NCBI RefSeq assembly: GCF_000821305.1
Contig: NZ_CCXK01000014.1
Location: 545,445-609,444, forward strand
Source of the DNA: Clostridium culturomicium
Lineage (GTDB): Bacteria; Bacillota; Clostridia; Clostridiales; Clostridiaceae
Direction: 5' to 3'
Length of the DNA: 64,000 nt
Below, piece by piece: positions 42,958 through 51,956 of the stretch. The translations under genes were made by a program, and so were the position numbers. Below the pieces are notes generated by a model, which made no database searches, was not told the origin of the DNA, and saw nothing but the letters and a program-made list of their open reading frames with translations. The first letter of the stretch is position 1. Each line of letters opens with the position of its first letter.

Positions 42958-42995
42958 CTCTCACCTCATCGCTGTTACCACATTGCAACTTCTAT

Positions 42996-43024
42996 AGTAT
43001 ACATTATTTTATTGTATTTGACAA
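42996..43024 (-). promoter_or_regulatory. Sigma-A promoter of the S10 superoperon
   Basis: Minus-strand -35 TTGTCA (43019-43024) and -10 TATACT (42996-43001) with a 17-nt spacer. The start should be near 42989, giving a leader of about 208 nt before rpsJ. Confidence 0.85.
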
Positions 43025-43591
43025 GACTTTTATTTTATTTTTATTCTTGCCAAATACTTGATATCACTTACATTTATTCAATAAATTTTCAACAAATTTC
43101 GTCATTCTCAAAATATATACATCATATATATTTTATCCTTCAACATCAAATTACATTCAATACTGCTTAATATTTTTTCATAACACAACTTATTATTATG
43201 TTATGTTTTCTTTCGTTTAATTCATTATTTTTCGTAACTACATTTAGTTATTCTACACTAAGTTTTATATAATTTCAACACATAAAATTAGGTAAAAAAA
43301 TAGAGAGCTGGGCGTCCCCCTCTCTCTATCTTTTTTCTATAGATTTTATTGTGCACACGACTTCCATATAACATCCTAGTGTTACGTTGACTACTCATCA
43401 GTTATTGGATGTCTTGTTTTAGAATTCTTTTTAGTCTTTCAAGACTATTCCTTATCCATTACAGATATTAACTAGTTAATTCAATTCTTATTTAAAAGAA
43501 TTATTTGCTTAAGCTTTTAGTACTCTTACGAGGTTTATCATGATTATATTTATTTATTTTTAATTATAGTAATTAATACTAGAAGTTAAAA
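43025..43591. other. Intergenic stretch between tuf and the rpsJ promoter, no gene
   Basis: AT-rich DNA without a supported ORF or RNA gene. It holds the tuf terminator at 43300-43329. Between that and tuf (43330-43591) lie only weak hairpins, such as AGTCTT/AAGACT near 43430, so the tuf message has an unusually long 3' untranslated part of about 260 nt. Confidence 0.6.
43300..43329. terminator. Terminator of the str operon, usable on both strands
   Basis: An 8-bp stem ATAGAGAG/CTCTCTAT (43300-43307 with 43322-43329) with a GC-rich inner GGG/CCC pairing. It is followed by T7 on the minus strand, and by a T6 run on the plus strand. Confidence 0.85.
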
Positions 43592-44785
43592 CTATTCGAT
43601 TATAGAAGTAACAACTCCTGAACCTACAGTTCTTCCACCTTCTCTGATCGCGAATCTTAATCCTTCATCCATAGCGATTGGAGTGATTAATTCAACGTTC
43701 ATGTCGATGTGGTCTCCAGGCATTACCATTTCCATTCCTTCTGGTAATTTGATTGATCCTGTAACGTCAGTTGTTCTGAAGTAGAATTGTGGTCTGTATC
43801 CATCGAAGAATGGAGTGTGTCTTCCACCCTCTTCTTTTTTAAGTACGTATACTTGACCTACGAATTTTGTGTGTGGGTGTACTGAACCTACTTTTGAAAG
43901 TACTTGACCTCTTTCGATGTCTGTTCTTTGTACTCCTCTTAATAGAGCTCCGATGTTATCTCCAGCTTGTGCTTCATCAAGAAGTTTTCTGAACATCTCT
44001 ACTCCTGTACATACTACTTTTCTCTTATCTTCGCTTAATCCAACGATTTCGATTTCATCTCCTACATGAAGTACTCCAGCTTCAACTCTTCCTGTTGCAA
44101 CTGTTCCTCTTCCTGTAATTGTGAATACGTCCTCTACTGGCATTAAGAATGGCTTATCTGTTGCTCTCTCTGGAGTTGGGATGTAGCTATCTACTGCTGC
44201 CATTAACTCCATTATGCATTTAGATGCTTCTTCATCTGTTGGGTTTTCTAATGCTTTTAATGCTGATCCTGTTATTATTGGAATATCATCACCTGGGAAG
44301 TCATACTCAGATAATAATTCTCTGATTTCCATTTCTACTAATTCTAATAATTCTGGATCGTCTACCATATCAGCTTTGTTTAAGAATACAACTATGTATT
44401 GTACTCCAACTCTTGATGCTAGTAGGATGTGCTCTCTTGTTTGAGGCATTGGACCATCTGCTGCAGATACAACTAGTATAGCTCCATCCATTTGTGCAGC
44501 TCCTGTGATCATGTTCTTAACATAGTCAGCGTGTCCTGGACAATCAACGTGTGCATAGTGTCTTGTTTCTGTTTCATACTCAACGTGTGAAGTGTTGATT
44601 GTTATTCCTCTTTCTTTTTCTTCTGGTGCTTTATCGATATCAGCATAGTTGAATGCTTCTGCATATCCTCTGTTAGCTAATACTGATGTTATAGCAGCTG
44701 TTAATGTAGTCTTACCGTGGTCAACGTGTCCTATAGTTCCAATGTTAACGTGCGGTTTGCTTCTTTCAAATTTTGCTTTTGCCAT
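43592..44785 (-). CDS. tuf: Elongation factor Tu, copy 1
   Basis: Delivers aminoacyl-tRNA to the ribosome as a GTPase. The 397 residues contain the G1 loop GHVDHGKT (about 19-26), DCPGHADY (G3) and NKAD (G4). It follows fusA by 56 bp as the last gene of the str operon. It differs from the second copy at 59694 only at the next-to-last residue (I here, V there), and the DNA is nearly identical over the gene. Confidence 0.99.
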   Translation of the reverse strand: MAKAKFERSKPHVNIGTIGHVDHGKTTLTAAITSVLANRGYAEAFNYADIDKAPEEKERGITINTSHVEYETETRHYAHVDCPGHADYVKNMITGAAQMDGAILVVSAADGPMPQTREHILLASRVGVQYIVVFLNKADMVDDPELLELVEMEIRELLSEYDFPGDDIPIITGSALKALENPTDEEASKCIMELMAAVDSYIPTPERATDKPFLMPVEDVFTITGRGTVATGRVEAGVLHVGDEIEIVGLSEDKRKVVCTGVEMFRKLLDEAQAGDNIGALLRGVQRTDIERGQVLSKVGSVHPHTKFVGQVYVLKKEEGGRHTPFFDGYRPQFYFRTTDVTGSIKLPEGMEMVMPGDHIDMNVELITPIAMDEGLRFAIREGGRTVGSGVVTSIIE

Positions 44786-44841
44786 TTCAAATTCCTCCTT
44801 ATTTAGAAAACAATGATTTATAATCTATTATTTATCTGAAA

Positions 44842-46899
44842 TTATTTTTTAGCTATTTCTTCTTGGATACTCTTTGGAACTTCTTCGTAGTGATCGAATA
44901 CCATTGAGTAAACTCCTCTACCTTGAGTTCTTGATCTTAAAGTAGTTGCATATCCAAACATTTGAGATAGTGGTACGAACGATCTGATAACTTGCGCGCC
45001 GTTAACAGCTTCCATTCCTTCTATTCTACCTCTTCTAGAGTTGATATCACCCATTACATCTCCCATGTACTCTTCTGGAACTGTAACTTCTACTTTCATC
45101 ATTGGTTCAAGTAGAACTGGGTCTGCTTTAGCCATAGCGTTTTTGAATGCCATAGATCCAGCAATTTTGAATGCCATTTCTGATGAGTCAACTTCGTGGT
45201 ATGATCCGTGTACAAGTCTAATTTTGAAGTTTATAGTTTCGTATCCAGCAATTATACCGTTCTTAGCAGCTTCTCTGATTCCGTTGTCGATTGGTGCAAT
45301 GTACTCTTTTGGAATTGCTCCTCCAACTACAGCATTTTCGAATACGTAATCTCCTTCGATTGGTTCCATTTCGATTACACAGTGACCATATTGTCCTTTA
45401 CCACCTGATTGCTTAGCGTATTTAGCTTCAGCTTTAACAGGCTTTCTGATAGTCTCTTTGTAAGCAACTTGTGGAGCTCCAACATTACATTCAACTTTGA
45501 ACTCTCTTGTTAATCTGTCAACTATGATATCTAAGTGAAGCTCACCCATACCAGATATGATTGTTTGACCAGTTTCTTGATCAGTGTGAGTTTTAAAAGT
45601 TGGATCCTCTTCAGCAAGTTTAGCTAAAGCTAATCCCATCTTCTCTTGACCAGCTTTTGTCTTTGGCTCTATAGCTACAGATATAACTGGCTCTGGGAAT
45701 TCCATTGATTCAAGAACTATTGGGTGGTTTTCGCTACATAGAGTATCCCCTGTAGTAGTGTTCTTTAATCCAATAACTGCTCCTAATTCACCAGCTTCTA
45801 ATGTCTCAACTTCTTCTCTTGTGTTAGAGTGCATCTTAACAAGTCTTCCGATTCTTTCCTTCTTACCTTTTGTTGAGTTAAGAACGTAAGAACCACTTTG
45901 CATTATTCCTGAGTATACTCTTGTGAAAGCAAGTTTTCCAACAAATGGGTCAGTAGCAATTTTGAATGCTAACGCTGACATTGGAGCTTCATCTGAAGCT
46001 TCTCTTGAATCTTCTTCTCCCTCAAGGTTAGTTCCAGTAACAGCAGGGATATCTAATGGTGATGGTAAGTATGCCACAACACCGTTAATCATTTCTTGAA
46101 CCCCTTTGTTTTTGTATGAAGAACCGCAGATACATGGAACAATTTCGTTAGCTATAGTAGCTTTTCTTAATGCAACATGTAATTCCTCTTCAGTGATCTC
46201 TTCACCTTCAAGATACTTTTCCATTAATACTTCATCTGTTTCAGCTATAGCTTCTATCATAGCCATTCTGTACTCTTCAGCTTGATCTTTTAATTCTGCA
46301 GGAATTTCTTCTCTTCTTACATCTTTTCCAAGATCATCGTATGTTATTATAGCATGATTTCCTATTAAGTCGATCATACCTTTGAATTCTGATTCAGCTC
46401 CAACTGGTATTTGTATTGGAACTGCATTAGCTTTTAATCTATCTCTTACAGTATTGATGCATCTAAAGAAGTTTGCTCCAGTTGCATCCATCTTATTTAC
46501 GTATATCATTCTTGGTACGCCATACTTGTCTGCCTGTCTCCAAACAGTTTCAGTTTGTGGCTCAACTCCACTCTTAGCATCAAGAACTGTAACAGCACCA
46601 TCAAGTACTCTTAAAGATCTCTCAACCTCTACTGTGAAGTCTACGTGTCCAGGAGTATCGATGATGTTAAGCTCATGTCCTTCCCAGAAACAAGTTGTAG
46701 CAGCAGAAGTAATTGTTATTCCTCTCTCTTGCTCTTGAACCATCCAGTCCATTTGAGATGCACCTTCGTGAGTTTCCCCTATTTTATGTGTTTTACCTGT
46801 ATAAAATAGAATACGCTCAGTAGTAGTAGTTTTACCTGCATCTATATGCGCCATAATTCCAAAATTACGGAATTTTTCTAACGGATATTGTCTAGCCAT
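44842..46899 (-). CDS. fusA: Elongation factor G
   Basis: GTPase that drives translocation and, with RRF, ribosome recycling. The 685 residues carry AHIDAGKTTTTERIL (P-loop, about 17-31), the DTPGHVDF switch, and NKMD. The region where fusidic-acid resistance arises shows no obvious change, though no comparison was possible. Between it and rpsG lies a strong hairpin. SD AGGAGG is ahead of the ATG. Confidence 0.98.
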   Translation of the reverse strand: MARQYPLEKFRNFGIMAHIDAGKTTTTERILFYTGKTHKIGETHEGASQMDWMVQEQERGITITSAATTCFWEGHELNIIDTPGHVDFTVEVERSLRVLDGAVTVLDAKSGVEPQTETVWRQADKYGVPRMIYVNKMDATGANFFRCINTVRDRLKANAVPIQIPVGAESEFKGMIDLIGNHAIITYDDLGKDVRREEIPAELKDQAEEYRMAMIEAIAETDEVLMEKYLEGEEITEEELHVALRKATIANEIVPCICGSSYKNKGVQEMINGVVAYLPSPLDIPAVTGTNLEGEEDSREASDEAPMSALAFKIATDPFVGKLAFTRVYSGIMQSGSYVLNSTKGKKERIGRLVKMHSNTREEVETLEAGELGAVIGLKNTTTGDTLCSENHPIVLESMEFPEPVISVAIEPKTKAGQEKMGLALAKLAEEDPTFKTHTDQETGQTIISGMGELHLDIIVDRLTREFKVECNVGAPQVAYKETIRKPVKAEAKYAKQSGGKGQYGHCVIEMEPIEGDYVFENAVVGGAIPKEYIAPIDNGIREAAKNGIIAGYETINFKIRLVHGSYHEVDSSEMAFKIAGSMAFKNAMAKADPVLLEPMMKVEVTVPEEYMGDVMGDINSRRGRIEGMEAVNGAQVIRSFVPLSQMFGYATTLRSRTQGRGVYSMVFDHYEEVPKSIQEEIAKK

Positions 46900-46936
46900 T
46901 CGTATTTCCTCCTCTAGCGAGTATTTTTAAATTCGA

Positions 46937-46970
46937 CAAAACTGTTTTGGCTTTAGCCAAAACAGTTTTG
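46937..46970 (-). terminator. Strong hairpin between rpsG and fusA (terminator-like)
   Basis: A perfect 15-bp stem (46937-46951 with 46956-46970) and TTTA-type 4-nt loop begin 2 nt after the rpsG stop. The 3' arm ends in TTTTG but no long T-run follows, so partial termination, an RNase barrier or mRNA stabilisation are all possible. Confidence 0.6.
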
Positions 46971-46972
46971 AA

Positions 46973-47443
46973 TTAGTATCTGTAATGAGCAAAAGCCTTA
47001 TTCGCTTCAGCCATTTTATGAGTATCTTCTCTTTTCTTAACTGCAGCTCCAGTATTATTAGAAGCATCAACTAACTCGTTAGCTAATCTTTCTCTCATGT
47101 ACTTCTCGCCTCTTTTTTCGCAAGCAAGTAACATCCATCTAATTCCTAAAGTCTGTCTTCTTTCAGGTCTAACTTCGATAGGCACTTGGTATGTTGCTCC
47201 ACCTATTCTTCTAGCTTTAACCTCTAGTAATGGCATTATGTTGTTCATAGCTGCCTCGAACACCTCTAGTGGTTCTTTACCAGTTTTCTCAGTAACGATT
47301 GCGAATGCATCGTATACTATCTTCTGAGCAACACCTTTTTTACCATCTTCCATTACACTGTTTATTAACTTTGTAACAACTTTTGAGTTGTACATTGGAT
47401 CTGGTAATACATCTCTTTTTGCAATAAATCCTTTTCTTGGCAT
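46973..47443 (-). CDS. rpsG: 30S ribosomal protein S7
   Basis: Head-nucleating 16S binder of 156 residues, and in E. coli the repressor of the str operon. The conserved start PRKGFIAKRDVLPDP and segment RRIGGATYQVPIEVRP are present. It lies 139 bp downstream of rpsL, a wide gap that holds hairpins. SD AAGGAGG. Confidence 0.98.
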   Translation of the reverse strand: MPRKGFIAKRDVLPDPMYNSKVVTKLINSVMEDGKKGVAQKIVYDAFAIVTEKTGKEPLEVFEAAMNNIMPLLEVKARRIGGATYQVPIEVRPERRQTLGIRWMLLACEKRGEKYMRERLANELVDASNNTGAAVKKREDTHKMAEANKAFAHYRY

Positions 47444-47582
47444 CTTTCTTCCCTCCTTAACATTTTAAATTAACTCATAGGTACTCGGTACATATACCGT
47501 AAAATGCTCTGCTTCTATATCTATTTAAATTAATTATTTAACTCTCCATAAATTCGAAGGCATAGCACTCTCTAACTATGAC
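47444..47582 (-). promoter_or_regulatory. rpsL-rpsG intercistronic region with hairpins
   Basis: Hairpins are CATAG/CTATG (47561-47565 with 47576-47580) directly after the rpsL stop and CGGTA/TACCG (47486-47490 with 47495-47499). In E. coli the same gap carries the S7 autoregulatory site; an equivalent here is inference only. Confidence 0.35.
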
Positions 47583-47960
47583 CTATTTTTTCTTAGGTCT
47601 CTTAGCACCGTATTTAGATCTTGATTGTAATCTGTTTGCTACTCCAGCTGAGTCTAAAGCTCCTCTTACGATGTGATATCTACATCCTGGAAGGTCCTTA
47701 ACTCTTCCACCTCTTATAAGAACAACACTGTGCTCTTGTAAGTTGTGTCCCTCACCTGGGATATAAGCAGTAACTTCGTATCCGTTTGTAAGTCTAACTC
47801 TGGCAACTTTTCTTAACGCTGAGTTTGGCTTCTTAGGAGTACTAGTTTTAACAACTGTACAAACTCCTCTTTTTTGTGGGCACTCTTTTAATGCTGGTGC
47901 AGTAGATTTTGTTGCTAATGTTGATCTACCTTTTCTTACTAATTGGTTTATAGTTGGCAT
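47583..47960 (-). CDS. rpsL: 30S ribosomal protein S12
   Basis: Decoding-centre protein of 125 residues. The streptomycin-sensitive form is seen: lysines in TPKKPNSALRKVARVRL and the later PGCRYHIVRGALDS segment. It lies 87 bp after the L7Ae-type gene, as in other clostridia. SD AGGAGGTG precedes the ATG. Confidence 0.98.
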   Translation of the reverse strand: MPTINQLVRKGRSTLATKSTAPALKECPQKRGVCTVVKTSTPKKPNSALRKVARVRLTNGYEVTAYIPGEGHNLQEHSVVLIRGGRVKDLPGCRYHIVRGALDSAGVANRLQSRSKYGAKRPKKK

Positions 47961-48047
47961 TGTGTCACCTCCTCATTTATTTGGAAAATTTTTGTTTTTA
48001 TCTATCATATAATAATAATAGATATTCTATAATAATTAGATTGATAG

Positions 48048-48290
48048 CTATTCTTTAATTATGAGTGCTGTTGCAGCTGAAACATCAATCCCACAAAGAA
48101 CTCCTAGTTCTTTCATGGTGTCAATCTCTTCAATCTCTAGGGACTTATCTGCTGCTATCTTAAGTATTGGTTCAAGTAATCTCATATCAGCATCTTTCGC
48201 AACATATAATTTACTTCCTAGATTGTTTTTCAAGGCTTTTGCTGTTTGCTTTATGCCAACAACCTTTTCACCTGTCAGTCTAGTTACCAT
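48048..48290 (-). CDS. L7Ae-family RNA-binding protein
   Basis: An 80-residue protein of the L7Ae/L30e/Gadd45 fold, often found between rpoC and rpsL in Firmicutes (YbxF-like). Such proteins bind kink-turn RNA, but the exact target is unknown. The start is the ATG at 48290, after an AGGGGG SD; the frame opens six codons earlier over that SD. The central LLEPILKIAADKSLEIEEID matches the family. Confidence 0.85.
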   Translation of the reverse strand: MVTRLTGEKVVGIKQTAKALKNNLGSKLYVAKDADMRLLEPILKIAADKSLEIEEIDTMKELGVLCGIDVSAATALIIKE

Positions 48291-48323
48291 ACTACTATCC
48301 CCCCTCATAACTCAAGTTTAGAA

Positions 48324-48373
48324 AGTGATAAAACACATTGTTTTTATTCACACACAAAATGTATTTTATCACT
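48324..48373 (-). other. Long AT-rich hairpin between rpoC and the L7Ae-type gene
   Basis: A 10-bp outer stem AGTGATAAAA/TTTTATCACT (48324-48333 with 48364-48373), one mismatch, then a 5-bp stem ACATT/AATGT, enclosing an 18-nt loop. No long T-run follows on the minus strand. It may terminate weakly, process the message, or set the amount of str-operon readthrough. Confidence 0.55.
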
Positions 48374-48408
48374 TAATATATATCATGTCAAGAAAATGTA
48401 AGGCATGA

Positions 48409-51400
48409 TTATGCGTTAATTTCTACCTCTTCTACCACTGGTTTATTATCAGAAATTTTGATACCTCTATATCTGTTCATTCCTGTTCCAGCAGGTATTA
48501 ATTTACCTATAATTACATTCTCTTTTAATCCAACAAGTGGATCAATTTTTCCTTTAATTGCTGCATCTGTAAGAACTCTTGTAGTCTCTTGGAATGAAGC
48601 TGCAGATAAGAATGAATCTGTAGCAAGTGCAGCCTTAGTAATACCAAGTAATGCAATCTTACCTTCTGCTGGCTCTCCACCTTGAGCTATCGCTCTTTCA
48701 TTTGCTTCTTCGAAGTCGAATATATCCATCATTGTACCTGGTAATAAATCAGTATCTCCAGTCTCTTCAACTTTTATCTTTCTAGTCATTTGTCTAATTA
48801 CTACCTCAAGGTGTTTATCATTGATATCAACCCCTTGCAGTCTATAAACCTTTTGAACTTCAGAAAGAAGATAGTTTTTAACACCTTTAACACCTTTAAT
48901 TCTAATGATGTCATGTGGGTTAACTGATCCTTCTGTGATTTCGTCTCCTGCCTCTATTATTTCACCATTTTGAACTTTTACTCTTGAGCCAAATGGTATA
49001 TCATAAGAATGCTCTTCTCCATCATTTCCAGTAACAATAACTGTTCTCTTCTTCTTAGTTTCTTCTATTCTAACTGTACCTGCACAATCACTAACTATCG
49101 CAAGTCCTTTTGGTTTTCTAGCTTCAAATAACTCTTCAACCCTTGGAAGACCCTGTGTAATATCGGCTCCAACAACTCCCCCTGTGTGGAAGGTTCTCAT
49201 TGTAAGCTGTGTTCCAGGTTCTCCGATTGATTGAGCTGCTATAATTCCAACAGCCTCACCAATATTAATCTTATCTGCTGTTGCCATGTTCATACCATAA
49301 CACTTAGCGCAGACACCAATTTTACAGTTACATGTGAATACAGATCTAATTTTAACTTTCTTAACTCCAGCTTTTTCAACTTTTTCAGCTAAAGCCGAAT
49401 TCATGTATTCATCTCTCTCAACAATAACTTCACCAGTTGCTGGATGAAGTACTTGTTCAGCACTATATCTACCTGATAGTCTCTCACTTAGTGGCTCGAT
49501 TACTTCAGATCCTTCTTTGATTTCAGTAACCTCATACCCCTCATGAGTACCACAGTCTTCTTCTCTTACTATAACATCTTGGCTTACGTCAACAAGTCTT
49601 CTTGTTAAGTATCCTGAGTCAGCAGTCTTAAGGGCTGTATCGGCGTTTCCTTTTCTCGCTCCGTGAGTAGATAAGAAGTACTCTAATACTTCAAGACCTT
49701 CTCTGAATGAAGCTCTGATTGGAAGCTCGATAATCTTACCAGATGGACTCGCCATAAGTCCTCTCATCCCTGCAAGCTGTTTAATCTGACTCTTAGAACC
49801 TCTGGCTCCAGAGTCCGCCATCATGTTGATTGGATTGAACTTATCCAAACTATCCATAAGTGCGTTCGCTACATCTTCTGTAGTCTTAGTCCACTTATCA
49901 ATAACCTTCTCATATCTTTCATCTTCAGATATGAATCCTCTTCTGTACATTTTTTCAATCTTCTCTACTGTCGCATCTGCATCTGCAAGTAAATCCTTCT
50001 TAACTGGAGGAACTTCCATGTCAGCAATAGCAACTGTAATAGCACCAATTGTAGAATAGTGATATCCTTTTGCTTTTATAGCATCTAGCATTTTAGATGT
50101 TTCAGAAGGTCCATGTAATGTATAGCATTTATCTATAATTGTACCAAGATTCTTCTTACTTACTAGGAAATCTACCTCTAATTTAAACTCATTACCTGGA
50201 ATAGATCTATCTACAAAACCTAAATCCTGTGGTATTGACTCATTAAATAATAATCTTCCTAAAGTAGTATCTATCATACCATACTCTTTTTTACCATCTA
50301 CTTCTCTGCACATTCTAACTTTAATAGCAGCATGTATTTCTACATCTTTAGCTGCATATGCCATCATAACCTCATCTGGTGAAGAGAATACTCTTCCTTC
50401 TCCCTTAGCTCCCTCTCTATCTAATGTTAGGTAGTAAGAACCAAGAACCATGTCCTGTGTAGGTGCACAAACTGGTTTACCATCTGATGCTTTCATGATG
50501 TTGTGAGCTCCAAGCATTAAGAATCTTGCTTCTGCTTGTGCTTCTACTGACAATGGAACGTGAACCGCCATTTGGTCTCCGTCGAAGTCAGCGTTATATG
50601 CTGTACAAACAAGTGGATGTAATTTTATAGCTCTACCTTCTACAAGGATTGGCTGGAATGCTTGAATTCCAAGTCTGTGAAGAGTAGGAGCACGGTTTAG
50701 AAGAACTGGATGATCTTGAATTACACCTTCAAGTATATCCCATACTTGAGGCTGAACTCTTTCAACCATTCTCTTTGCACTCTTAATGTTGTGTGCAACT
50801 CCACTTTCAGTAAGCTTTTTCATTACAAATGGCTTAAATAATTCTAATGCCATTTCTTTTGGAAGACCACATTGATACATCTTTAATTCTGGTCCTACAA
50901 CGATAACCGAACGTCCTGAGTAGTCAACACGCTTACCAAGTAAGTTTTGTCTGAATCTTCCTTGCTTTCCTTTTAACATATCAGAAAGTGATTTTAAAGG
51001 TCTGTTACCAGGACCTGTTACTGGTCTACCTCTTCTTCCATTGTCGATTAATGAGTCAACTGCTTCTTGAAGCATTCTCTTCTCATTTCTAACGATAATG
51101 TCAGGAGCTTGTAAATCAAGCAACTTTTTAAGTCTATTATTTCTGTTTATAACTCTTCTGTATAAATCATTAAGGTCAGATGTTGCGAATCTTCCTCCAT
51201 CAAGCTGGACCATAGGTCTAAGGTCTGGTGGAATAACAGGTATTACATCTATTATCATCCATTCTGGCTTATTGTGAGATTTTCTAAAAGATTCAACTAC
51301 GTCTAATCTTCTAATAGTTCTTATTTTCTTCTGTCCTGTACTTGTTTTAAAATCTTCTTTTAACTCAGCAGAAAGTTTTTCTAAGTCTATATCTTGTAAT

Positions 51401-51936
51401 AAGATTTTTACAGACTCAGCTCCCATACCTGCTACGAATCCATCATATCCATATTTGTCTACTGCTTCTCTATAATCTTTTTCAGTTAAGATTTGTTTCT
51501 TATCTAGTGGTGTATCTTTTGGATCTAACACAACATAAGAAGCAAAGTATAATACTTTCTCTAAAGAACGTGGTGACATATCAAGGATTAATCCCATACG
51601 AGATGGTATACCTTTGAAGTACCAGATGTGAGACACAGGGGCAGCAAGCTCTATGTGCCCCATTCTCTCACGTCTTACTTTAGATTTTGTGACCTCAACA
51701 CCACATCTATCACATACTATACCTTTATATCTAACCCTTTTATATTTTCCACAGTGACATTCCCAGTCTTTTATTGGTCCAAATATTCTTTCACAGAATA
51801 AACCATCTCTTTCTGGCTTTAAGGTTCTGTAGTTTATTGTTTCAGGTTTCTTTACTTCTCCTCTAGACCATTCTCTGATCTGTTCTGGTGAAGCTAACCC
51901 TATTTGTATTGCATCAAAATTATTTAATTCAACCAA
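48409..51936 (-). CDS. rpoC: RNA polymerase beta' subunit
   Basis: Catalytic polymerase subunit of 1175 residues. The magnesium-binding NADFDGDQM motif, the N-terminal zinc ribbon (CHCGKYKRVRYKGIVCDRC, about 60-78), and a second four-cysteine site (CGTHEG, then CNCKIGVCAKCYG) are complete. It lies 20 bp after rpoB with SD GGAGG and ends a beta-beta' unit. The length is normal for clostridia. Confidence 0.99.
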   Translation of the reverse strand: MVELNNFDAIQIGLASPEQIREWSRGEVKKPETINYRTLKPERDGLFCERIFGPIKDWECHCGKYKRVRYKGIVCDRCGVEVTKSKVRRERMGHIELAAPVSHIWYFKGIPSRMGLILDMSPRSLEKVLYFASYVVLDPKDTPLDKKQILTEKDYREAVDKYGYDGFVAGMGAESVKILLQDIDLEKLSAELKEDFKTSTGQKKIRTIRRLDVVESFRKSHNKPEWMIIDVIPVIPPDLRPMVQLDGGRFATSDLNDLYRRVINRNNRLKKLLDLQAPDIIVRNEKRMLQEAVDSLIDNGRRGRPVTGPGNRPLKSLSDMLKGKQGRFRQNLLGKRVDYSGRSVIVVGPELKMYQCGLPKEMALELFKPFVMKKLTESGVAHNIKSAKRMVERVQPQVWDILEGVIQDHPVLLNRAPTLHRLGIQAFQPILVEGRAIKLHPLVCTAYNADFDGDQMAVHVPLSVEAQAEARFLMLGAHNIMKASDGKPVCAPTQDMVLGSYYLTLDREGAKGEGRVFSSPDEVMMAYAAKDVEIHAAIKVRMCREVDGKKEYGMIDTTLGRLLFNESIPQDLGFVDRSIPGNEFKLEVDFLVSKKNLGTIIDKCYTLHGPSETSKMLDAIKAKGYHYSTIGAITVAIADMEVPPVKKDLLADADATVEKIEKMYRRGFISEDERYEKVIDKWTKTTEDVANALMDSLDKFNPINMMADSGARGSKSQIKQLAGMRGLMASPSGKIIELPIRASFREGLEVLEYFLSTHGARKGNADTALKTADSGYLTRRLVDVSQDVIVREEDCGTHEGYEVTEIKEGSEVIEPLSERLSGRYSAEQVLHPATGEVIVERDEYMNSALAEKVEKAGVKKVKIRSVFTCNCKIGVCAKCYGMNMATADKINIGEAVGIIAAQSIGEPGTQLTMRTFHTGGVVGADITQGLPRVEELFEARKPKGLAIVSDCAGTVRIEETKKKRTVIVTGNDGEEHSYDIPFGSRVKVQNGEIIEAGDEITEGSVNPHDIIRIKGVKGVKNYLLSEVQKVYRLQGVDINDKHLEVVIRQMTRKIKVEETGDTDLLPGTMMDIFDFEEANERAIAQGGEPAEGKIALLGITKAALATDSFLSAASFQETTRVLTDAAIKGKIDPLVGLKENVIIGKLIPAGTGMNRYRGIKISDNKPVVEEVEINA

Positions 51937-51956
51937 GGGTACATCCTCCCTTCCAT

